From Paludibacteraceae bacterium (lineage in GTDB: Bacteria; Bacteroidota; Bacteroidia; Bacteroidales; Paludibacteraceae): DNA of 64,000 nt. Below are positions 1-12,000 of the stretch, piece by piece (within the stretch, counting starts at the first letter, position 1; each line of letters starts with the position of its first letter). The DNA lies in contig JAGBVI010000005.1 in NCBI GenBank assembly GCA_017630395.1, forward strand, positions 62,001-126,000. Direction: 5' to 3'. The translations under genes were made by a program, and so were the position numbers. The notes under the pieces are model-generated. The model saw only the letters and a program-made list of their open reading frames with translations, did not search any database and was not told the origin of the DNA.

Positions 1-3000
1 ACCTTACAATAAGCATTAATGGTCCGTCTGACGCAGAATATACGTGGAATAAGCAAAACCATGTAGGCCAGAGCTATACCGACAAAGAATTAAAAGAAGC
101 CGGTAGTTATTCAGTCACTGCCCTATTGGACGGATGTGCATTGACTAAAGATACAACTATAAACATCTATGCATTACCTGTTATTAACAGTTTGAATGCA
201 GAAGAGAGTGTATGTTTAAAATCAGAAATGATGATTACATCCGACTGTATGGGAAGTGGAGCACTAAGCTATAGTTGGACAACCAATAAAGATCAAAATA
301 GTATTATCAGCAACACAAACGGAGCGACACTAAAAGTTGCACCAACGACACAAGATGAAAGAAAATACTATTTAGAGGTAACAGACGAGAATAATTGTAA
401 AAACAAAGACTCAATCATTATCGGAATCAAATCATTGCCTGCTATAGATATTGATGGCGAGTTGACCGTTTGTAAAAACAGTGACATAACATTAAGTGTC
501 AAGAACAACTTAACATTCAATTGGTATCAATATGACGATGCCACAAACAAAAAGGGAGATTTATTGATGTCCGGCAGCGGAAATGACCCTTTCACGCAAA
601 CAATTACAGAAGACCGAACATTCTATGTTGAAGTAGAAAATAGCGATGGTTGTACAAATGGAGAAATCGTTCGAGTAAAAACAAACGAATTACCAGAGAT
701 AAAATGGAGCGGGGAAAATGAAATATGTTATGGAGAAACGAGTGAGATTATGTTTATTGCTCAACAAGCTGGAGATAAATATACATTAACAGATGAGAAT
801 AATAACATAGAAACAAATATATTAAGTAAAGCCTTCTCCCCTACTACAACTACAAAGTACAAAATTGAAGTAACATCAAGCAATAATTGTACCAACACAG
901 GTGAGTTAGAAATTAAAGTAAATGCATTACCTGAAATTACAATTAACAATGTAAAAGAAGGAAGCAGCAATATTTGTTTAAATTCCGAGATTGAACTCGG
1001 AGCAGGAAGCAATGTGCCATGTCAATTTAAATGGAATACAAGCTCCACTGAAGATACAATAAAGGTGACAGCCAATACCCTTGCAGGATTTACGGCAGTA
1101 TTAGTTGGAACCGATGAAAATGGTTGCGTTGACTCAGCTAAGTTTGACGTAATAGGATTACCATTACCTACAATAGAAATCGGAGGAGTTAACAAAGTCT
1201 GCGAAGGATCAACAGCAGAAATATATGTAAAGAATGTAACACAAAATATGAATTATTTATGGAAAGATAATAATTCAACAGATGTTGAAAGAAAAGTAAC
1301 CATAGATAAGGATACCATCATGTACATAACAGGAATTGATAAAAACACCCAATGTAGCAATGAAGGTTCATTCAAAATTACAAAAATAAAATATCCAACA
1401 TTAGAAGTAACACCAAGCGACACAACAGTATGTTTGGGTAACGAGATAACATTTAAAGCCACTTCCGATGCAGCAATTATATATTGGAATGGAATTGCGA
1501 GTGTAAATAAGAAATATAAATATCTTGTAAATGAAGCTGCCGAGATAACCATAACTGCTGAAGATAATTCATGTACAACAAACAAGGTAGTAAAAGTAAA
1601 CTATTATGAATTACCAAAAGTGGAGATAAGCGATCCGGGAATTGTCTGTGAAAACAGTAAAAAAGAGTTAATCGCAGAAGTTACAGGAGGAAGCACTCCA
1701 TATATCTACGAATGGAGTGGACTGATAGCCAGCAGTGAGGAAAATAAAGCGGTTACCAATTTATTGACACCAGCTGACAACAATGAAAAATTCAAAGTAT
1801 CTGTTACAGATAAAAACGGATGTATCGGTACAGATTCCACGCAGGTTGAAGTTGCAGAAAATCCAACCATCACTATTGCAGTCGAAAAAAGTGAAATTTG
1901 TGAGGGCGATATAGCGAAGTTAACAGCATCCGGAGCAGGAAATGACGGAACATATTTATGGAATACAAATGAAACCGGAGCCATTATAACTCCAACTATC
2001 CTCGGAGAAATCTCATTTAATGTAACTGGAACCGATCATAATAATTGTGTTGGAACATCTGAATATGTTACAATAAAGAAAAAAGATTTACCACAATTAG
2101 AAGTATCCGGAGAAAAGGAAATTTGTGTAGGCGAAAGTACAACCATTACCCTATCTGCTATAGGAAGTAATAGTGCCAAATTCTATTGGATAGAAGATTC
2201 TGAAATCGGACAATACGCCAAAGCAATAGAAGGTGCAACAAGAGAATTATCTCCAACAGAACTAACAAGTTACAAAGTAAGAATTGAAGATAATGGATGT
2301 AGCGTAGAAAGCGAATTTAATATTAAAGTCAACAGCCTACCAGAGATTAAAATCGGTTCTTCCGTAACAGAAAATACACTTTGTTTAGGAGAAAAAATCA
2401 CATTAACAGCCACCGGTAATCTCAAAAACTACCAATGGAGCAACAATAATAATAATTTAGGTACTACCAATCAAATAGCAATTACTCCAACAGAACAAGC
2501 AGAATACAAAGTAATTGCGGAGGACGAAAATGGTTGTATCAACAGCGATAGTATAGTAGTCTATGTAAATCAAAGACCAAAGATTCTATTGGAAAGTGCA
2601 GATGCAGCATGTATGAACTCTACATTAGCCTTAACCGCAAAAGATGTAGAAGGATATCCAAGAGCAGACGAATACAATTGGGGAGCATTAAGCATGAACA
2701 CAAAAGCCAATGTAATCACCACAACGCATACAGCAACAACAACCTACCAAGTGATAGCCACAGCACAAAATGGTTGTAAAGACACAGCAACACGAAAGGT
2801 AGAAGTAATTGATTTACCAACATTCGAGTTGACCAACAACTCACCATTATGCTATGGAGAGAAAGCAGAAATTAGCATTAAAAATGCCGATGCTGCATAT
2901 AGTTACACCTGGCCAAAAGATGGAACAGAGACTAACGAAGGAACATGGAAAGAGACAATAGTTCGAAATGCTAATAAAGAATACACATACAATGTAACCG

Positions 3001-6000
3001 GAACTATATCTAAAGAGGTAGAAAACAAAACCTATCAATGTTCAACGGAAGTTAAGACAACCGTAAGAGTCAATACACTTCCGGAAATAGAACTATTGGG
3101 AACCTCATTTATTTGCCAAAATGAAACTTCCATTGAATTAAGTGTTAATGGTCCTACAGGTGTGGAATACACTTGGAGTGCAAAGGATAATTCCGGAAGT
3201 ATTGAAAAAGCGAACGAAAATAGTGCAATAGCCACTCCTTCTAACGAAGAACTACTTACCTACTACGTAGAAGGTATAGACCAAAACAATTGTAGCCAAA
3301 AGGATAGTATCTTTATCCAACGAGCACAAAATCCTGAATTTAGTTTAGCGGCAGAGACCATATTTGTTTGCAAAGGAGAGGATGCTGAATTAGAAATCAC
3401 ATCAGATGACAAAAACATTAAAAATATTACATGGAGTGAAGATGGTCAAGTTGGAAATAAATTAACAATAACCAACGTAACCGAAGGTAAGGAGGTTACA
3501 GCAACAGCAACATCAGAAAAAGGCTGTACTGCTTACAAAACATTCACTATAGAAGTGAAAAATTTACCGGAATTGAAAATCGATTATAAAGATAATATAT
3601 GTAAAAACACTCTTGCTACTATCACCGTAAACGGAGTTGAAGAAATTGTTTGGGATAATAGCACCTATACAAATACACTAACAATTGAGCAAATATTAGC
3701 AAAAGATAGTGTCTTCCATTTTATAGGAAGAAATTACTACAGCAATGAAAGGAGAACAATAACTTGTGAAAGTAACAGAAGCATAGAAATAGGCATCAAT
3801 GCATTACCTGAGGTATATTTCACAGGAAATACGGCAATTTGTGAAGGCGAAACTACTACAATTATCGCAGAAGGAAGAAACGCCATAGAACCTTACAAAT
3901 TTAATTGGGGTAACTCTAATGAGAAAAATTCTATAACAATTACCCCTCAACAAGATACAACTTTGCAAGTAGAGGTAACGGACAAAAATGGATGTTCTCA
4001 AAGTGGAGAATATAAGTTAACTGTACATAAAAAGCCAACCTTCCAGATAGAACCGGTGGTTGTATGTGACGGAACAACTGCAGAGTTAGAGGCAGACAGA
4101 TCTGATTTGAAGTATCGCTGGGCAGGAAGTGCAGACTATAGCAATAACAGAACATATACAACATCAGCAATTACAGCTCCAACAACCATTACGGTAATTG
4201 CCATGGACAATAACAATTGTACCAATGAAGACAGCGTTAATGTAGGTTGGAAACCAATGCCAAAATTGGAAATTACAGGAGCAAACATTGTATGTTACAA
4301 TAGCTCTGTTGAGTTAGAAGTGAAAGACAACTCGGGCTACGATGCACCTACCACATACGTTTGGAATAGACAAAGCAACGAAAATGAAGCAATATTTGTG
4401 AGTGATAAGATCACCACACCAACCACCTTTAAAGTAATTGGAACAAAAGATGGATGTGTGGATAGTACCGAAAAAACAATCTCTGTAAACAGTTTACCAA
4501 ACGTAAACATCAACGGAAATTTAGAGGTATGTAAGAATGAAACAGTAGAATTAGAGGGAACTGGAGCACTCAGATACAAGTGGAACAATCAATCTTATCC
4601 GGAAGATGGTACTTCTAATGAAACATTTGAATATAAAGAGAATGGACAAAACACACTAATAACTGTGTGGGGTATTGATGCAAATGGTTGTGAAAATAGC
4701 AAATCGGCAGCCATCACAATTAATCCTACTCCAAGATTCAACATCACCGGAGATACAATTGCTTGCTATAATAGCGAAATACTCCTAACTGCAAAAAAAG
4801 AGAATTCAACCATCGGAAATTTGGTATATGAATGGAGAAATCCGGATAGCAGTTTAGTTTCAACAGATGAATACTTAAAGGTGACTGTAACAAAAGATAC
4901 TACGTTTACTATCAACGGTACAAGCGATAAAGGTTGTGTTGCAACAAAAACATTCTCAATAAAAGTTAAACAAGCACCAACCATCGTAGTAGAAAATTAT
5001 GTTGAAATAGTATGTAAAGGCAAAGAGACAAGCATCAGTCTCAAAAACAATGCATCTGAAATCTATTGGGAAGATAATTTAGGTAATATATTGTCTAACA
5101 AAGAAAATGTAACAAGTGTAATATCTAATAATGGAACTCGTTTCAATGTTCATTTAACCAATCATTACCCATTAAACAATGGAGTATTAGCATGTAAAAA
5201 AGACTCTGTATTTGTTGTTAATGTTTGGGACTTACCTTTCGTGCAAATTACCGGAGACAACGAAATTTGCTTAGGAGATAAGATAACATTAACAGCAACA
5301 GAAAACTTAGAATATGTTTGGGTGAATGTAACAAAAGAAGATACATTAGATCTAACTACACAAACAATAATAGAGCAACCGACAGCAACAACCAACTATA
5401 AAGTAATTGCAACAGACCAAAATAGCTGTAGCAATGAATTTAGTAAAACCGTCATAGTGAATACATTGCCAACATTTAATTTAACAAGCAATGAGAGTGC
5501 TGTATGTATAGGCAATGACATCAACATTAAAGCATCGAACACAGCTTTATTGTACAATTGGGAAGGTAACGGATATCAATCAATTTACAATCATACATAC
5601 AAGGTGGATTCTACCCAAAACATAGTTGTTTATGCAATGGATAACGAAACAAAATGTGAAAGTAAAGATTCCATCAAAGTAGAAATAAAAGAGTATCCTG
5701 TTATCTCAATTGATGCACCTGACTATATTTGTACGGGAGCTTCTGCAACAGTCTTAGGACTCACCGATGATGTCAACTACATTTGGAGAGAAAATAATGA
5801 GAATGGAGAAATCTTATCAAGAGAAAAGAGTTTGACCCTTGCGAACATAGAGTCAGACAAACAAATCTATGCAACGATAGAGAAAAACGGATGTACAACC
5901 GATACAACTTTCATTATTCGCACATGGTCTTTACCAAATGTAAAAATCGATGGTTCGCCATCCCTATCATTATGTTATGACAACTCAAAAGAGTTGACAG

Positions 6001-9000
6001 TAAGCGGAGCCGACGAGTACATTTGGAACAATGACAACAATCTAACAAGTACTGTATATAAAACAGAGAAATTAACAGCTGATACACAAGTGAAGGTTTG
6101 GGGCGTTGATGAAAACGGATGTAAAAATCAAGACTCAATCATGATTTACATCAATGAGTTGCCAACATTCAAGATCAATGGTAAAAACGAAATATGTATT
6201 AATAACGAAATAGAATTAAGTGCTTCAAATGACGGATTATCCTATATTTGGAAAAACAAAGATGAAGAAGTAGTATCAGCGCATCAATACATTAATACTA
6301 CCATTACAAAAGACACAACACTCTACGTGGTAGGAACCAACGCATTAGGTTGTAGCAAAACAGAAAAGCATATTATAACAACCAAGGCTTACCCTGTGAT
6401 TACAACTATTGCCGACAGCAACATCGTATGTAAGGGTGAAATAGCGTATATTGAGGTTGCAACAGATATTGAATCAGAATATATTTGGAACAACGACAAT
6501 ACAGAAACAGAAAATAAAATTTCTAAAGCAGTACATGAGCAAACCACCTTTACTGTAAAAGCAACAAGTAAAGAAGGAAGTTGTACAACAGAAAAAGAGT
6601 ATGTAGTAAGTACAAGAGAGTTGCCTACTCTATTAGCATCAGACGTTACCATCTGTAAAAATGAGAGTGCAATATTACAAGCAAGTAGCAGCAGTAATAT
6701 CAAAAAATACTCTTGGGTTGGAACAGATTCTATTGGAAGTCAATTTACAACTCCTGCAATTTCAGAAGCAACCACCTATACTGTAATAGGAGAAGATATC
6801 TTTGGTTGTCGCGGAGAAAAAGAGATTGCAATCCACATTAATGATCTGCCTAAATTCACATTATCGAATGAAAAAGCAGTTTGTATAGATGGAGAGACTG
6901 AAATTGTAGCAAGCAATCCGACCCTAAAATACGATTGGGGAAGCGGCTACAAAACAGATATCAAACAAACAATAAAAGTTGAAAAAGATACAACAATTAC
7001 TGTTTGGGCAATGGATGACAATGGTTGTAAGACAAAAGAAAGCGCAACCATACAAACCAAAGCACTTCCGGTATTGAAGTTTGAACTTCCATCAGACTAT
7101 GTATGTCTCAACGAAAACATAACAATCAAAGTTAGTGGAGCTATTGATGGATACAAATGGATGAATGGAAGCACATCAGAATCTATCACATTGGAAGAGG
7201 TAACGACAGTACAAGAGGTTTATGTAGAGGGAACTACCAACGGATGTGTTACAAAAATCGACACCACAATAAAAGTATGGACATTGCCTCAAATCGGCAT
7301 AGAAGCTGCATCAGAATACATTTGTAAGGGAGACTCCATCGAACTTACAGCAACCGGAGGTTTAACAGGTAGATATCAATGGAAGAATGGAGCTACTACA
7401 GATAAGATTATTGTAAAACCTACCTACGAAAACATGACATATCAAGTAGAAGGAGAAGATGAAAACGGATGTAAGAACAGCTACTCTAAAGATATTATTA
7501 TTCAAGAATTACCTGTAGTGATGATTGAAGGTATTAATGAAGTCTGTAGAGGAAAAAAAGCAGAACTATCTGCTACCGGTTCATCCGATTTCTATATATG
7601 GACAACAGGAGATGGAGTTGAAACAGATACTATCGGAACAACCACTATGATAACTCCAGTTATAGACAAAGATGAAATTACATTCCGCGTGGAGGGTAAA
7701 GATGCGTATGGATGCGTGGGCTATAACGAATATGCAGTGAGAGCGAAGGAGTTCCCTATCCTATCTTACAGAACAAATACAGAGAAAGATAGTGTTTGTA
7801 AAGGAGAGAACTTCAAGATTGAAGTAGATGGTGCTGATTCTTATATCTGGCAAAATGGTTCAACTGCAACCTTTGCAGAAAGCATTCTTATGAATCCAAC
7901 CAAATATACAATCGAAGGAACAACGAATGGTTGTACATCAACACTAACAGTAAATGTAGGAATATGGCAGTTGCCAGAATTCAGTATAGATGGAGAGAGA
8001 ACTGTTTGTGCAGGAGGTGAAATCACCTTAAATGCAGTTCCCACCATTGCCGGAACTTCATATAACTATGTATGGGAAGATTACAACGAAACATCTGCAA
8101 GTATAACTCAAAAGTTGGAAACACCTAACACAACAGTAACCTATAAGGCTGTTGCAACAGATAAAAATAAATGTACGAATTTCAAAGCACACTCAGTAAA
8201 AGTAAATCCATTACCAACAGACATTACAATAGCAGGAGAGACTTCAATCTGTGTGGGCTCTGAAACCACATTAACAGCAACAGGCTCTGCCATAGACTAT
8301 CTATGGAGCAACGGAACAAGCAGCAATGAAATCACACCTACCATCACAACAAAAGACAGCACATTTGCTGTAACCGGAACCGATATTAATGGTTGCCAAT
8401 ACACAACAGAAATTACAGTAACAACCAAAGAATATCCAACATTGAAAATAGAGTATCCGGAATATGTATGTGTAGGAGATAGTGCAACTATAACCGTTTC
8501 CGGAGCCGAATCTTTTGTATGGGAAGACACCCAAGATAACAATCCTGTACGCAAAGAGAAAATTGATACAGATACAAAATTTGTAATTGAAGGAACAATC
8601 AATGGATGTACAACACGAGAAGAGATAACAATAAGAGTTTGGAGTTTACCATCAATCTGGATAAGTACAACAGACACCGATAATGAAATATGTAAAAACG
8701 AATCAATTACGTTGGTTGCAAGCGGAGGAGTTTCAGGCAAATATGTATGGAACAATGATGCATCGCAAACTGAAGATCAACTGACAGTTTCTCCAAAAGA
8801 AAATCAAACATACACCATTATTGGAGAAGATGAAAACGGATGTAGAAGCGGAAATAGTTTTGAAGTAATTGTTAACGAATTACCAACCGTTAAAATTGAG
8901 GGAACACCATTGATTTGCGCCGGCGATAACGTAACATTAAGAGCCTTAACAACCGGTAATGCAGTTAAGACATACGCTTGGAGCAATGGAGAGGCTAAAA

Positions 9001-12000
9001 AGGAGATTGACGTTCCGGTAAATGAAGAGACAGAGTTCTCTGTCACTATTGAAGACGTTAATGGTTGTACAGCAAATAATCGTTACACGGTTGCTACAAA
9101 ACCATATCCGGAATTGATCTACAATGCACCAAAACACATTTGTATTGGAGATCAAGTGGCTGTCACCGTAACAGGAGCAACAACCTATAAATGGGAAGAT
9201 GCACCGGAATTAACAGCTAACAACTTTATTGATAATCCGGCTAAAGATACAACATACAAGGTTAGTGGAACAACCAATGGATGTACCTCCTATCTTGAAA
9301 TTCCACTATTGGTAATGCCAATTCCTGAAATTTGGATTTCCTCTACAACCAATGAAATTTGTAAAAATACATCCATTCAAATGAGCGCAAATGGAGGAGT
9401 AAGTTATCAATGGAGTACCAAGGCAAATACTCAAAGTATTAAAGTTACACCAACAACTACAACCGAGTATCGCGTAGTTGGTACAGATAGCTATGGATGT
9501 ATTGGAGAGGCAACGAAAACAATTGCAGTGAATGAGCTTCCAGAGTTTAAGATTTTGGGAGAATCACAAATCTGTGAAGGTAATAACACAATGTTGTGGG
9601 TAGAAGGAAATGCAATTAGATACACTTGGACCAACACAGGAGAACAAGGAGATACCATCTATCCAATCATCGATAAGAGTACAACATTTACCGTATTAGC
9701 AGAAAATGTGAAAGGTTGTACAAGACAAGAGTCTAAAACAGTTGCAAGCAAACCATATCCGGTATTGAACTATTCCGCTCCGGAAGCACTTTGCGATGGA
9801 GAGACATTAGAGATTGTAGTGAATGGAGCAGATAGTTACAAATGGCAAGATGGTTCAACCAATAATCGTTATACAGAGACTTTACATAGTAGTTCAACCT
9901 ACACAGTAGAAGGAACAACCAATGGCTGTACAACCAAAGAACAATTCAGTGTCAATGTACTTCCATTACCATATATATGGATTACCGGTTCATCTGATAT
10001 CTGTTTGAACGACAAAGTGACATTGGATGCAAAAGGAGCAGCAACCTACCAATGGGAGACCGGAGATGAAACCAATTCAATCACTGTAACTCCAACAGAT
10101 ACAACTACATACGTTGTAACCGGAACAGACATTAATGGTTGTAGCAGCACTACCGATTTCACAGTTAACGTACATCCACTTCCAGAAGTAGCAATAGAAG
10201 GAGAAGATGCTATATGTAATGGCGAGAGTGTACAATTAAATGCAAGCGGAACAGCTAACGAATTCAGATGGAGCACCGGACAAGAGGGTATGAGTATCCA
10301 TCCTGTTATTACAAAAACAGAAACATTTAAATTAATTGGAACAGATAAATTTGGCTGCGTCAAAGAGGTAAGCAAACAAGTAGTTATGAAACCAAATCCA
10401 ATCTTGATATTCAACGCACCAAGCTCAGTATGTTATGGATCTGAAGCTAAGATTATCGTAACCGGAGCTAATGAATTTGAATGGCAAGATGGAACAAAAG
10501 GAAAAGAGTACACAGATAGACCTGAAAATATGACAACCTATTCTGTTGTAGGAACAACTAATGGCTGTTCAACACAACAAAAATTCCAAATAGATGTATT
10601 ACCATTACCTACAATTTGGATTTCAGGAGCATCAGAAATCTGTGAAAACAGTGGTGTAAAATTGAGTGCAAGCGGAGGATTGTCATACGAATGGAATACC
10701 GGATTAAAATCGGCTGAGTTGTATGCTAATCCAACCACCACTACAACATACGAAGTAATAGGTAAAGATGTTAATGGCTGTCAGAACAAAAAATCGTACA
10801 CCGTTAAAGTGAATCCGCTTCCTAATTTCACTATCGAGGGACCAACACAAGTATGTAAGGGAGATGCAGCAGAATTAAATGTTAAGGGAGAAAATTACAA
10901 ATATACATGGAGCAATGGAGCAATCACTTCAAGCATCTCTCCTATCGTGACAGAAAACACAACCTTTACAGTTGAAGCAATCAACGAATTCGGTTGTACT
11001 ACGAAAAAGAATCATAGTGTACTCAGCGTTCCGTACCCTACCCTAATCTACAACGGACCGAAAGTTGTTTGTGAAGGAAGCAAGGTACAACTCACCGTGG
11101 TTGGAGCAGACACCTATCTATGGGGAGATAGCGTAGAGGGTAACAAACTGATAGTATATCCGGAAGCCAACACAACATATACGGTTAAAGGAGGAACTAA
11201 AGGTTGCTACAGTGAGTTAAATATACCTATAGATATACTACAAAAACCAACTTTGACCTATCAAGGTAAGACCAATATCTGTGAGGGAGAACTATTAAGT
11301 TTGACTTTACACGGAGCCAATAGTTACTCATGGAGCAACGGAAACAATAGTGATAAAATAGAGACCTATCAAAAGAGCAGTACCCAATACATTGTAGAAG
11401 GTAAAGATGAAAAGGGCTGTAGCAACGAAATCACTATAGACGTAACCGTAAATCCGGCTCCTAAATTTGAAATTATAGGAAGAGATCAAGTATGTCGCGG
11501 ACATGAAACAGAGTTGATAGCCACCGGAGATGCAACCACATATCAATGGGGATTCGGAACATCCGATTTGGACGACTACGAGTCTGCCAATAATACACCG
11601 GTAAAAGTGACCATCAATACTCCAACCTATATCTTTGTAAAAGGGATTAACAACAATGGATGTCATAGTACGCAATACAAAACAATTACAACAAAAGAAT
11701 CACCAACCATTTCGTTTGAAGGTGATACAGCAGTATGTATTGGAGATAGCGTTCATTTGAGAGGATTAGGAGCAGACTCCTACGTATGGAAACAGAACAA
11801 CACCGTGTTATCCGAAGAGCATCTGCTTGCATTTGAGCCAACAGGAAACACTCGCATCGTGTTAACCGGACACTTAGATGATTGTAGTTCAAGCACAGAG
11901 ATCTACATTAAGACAAATGTACTTCCAGCTCTGCAGATTATGGGAGATGAAGCCATCTGTCAAAATCAAGAGGCAGTCTTGACCGCTGATGGAGCATACG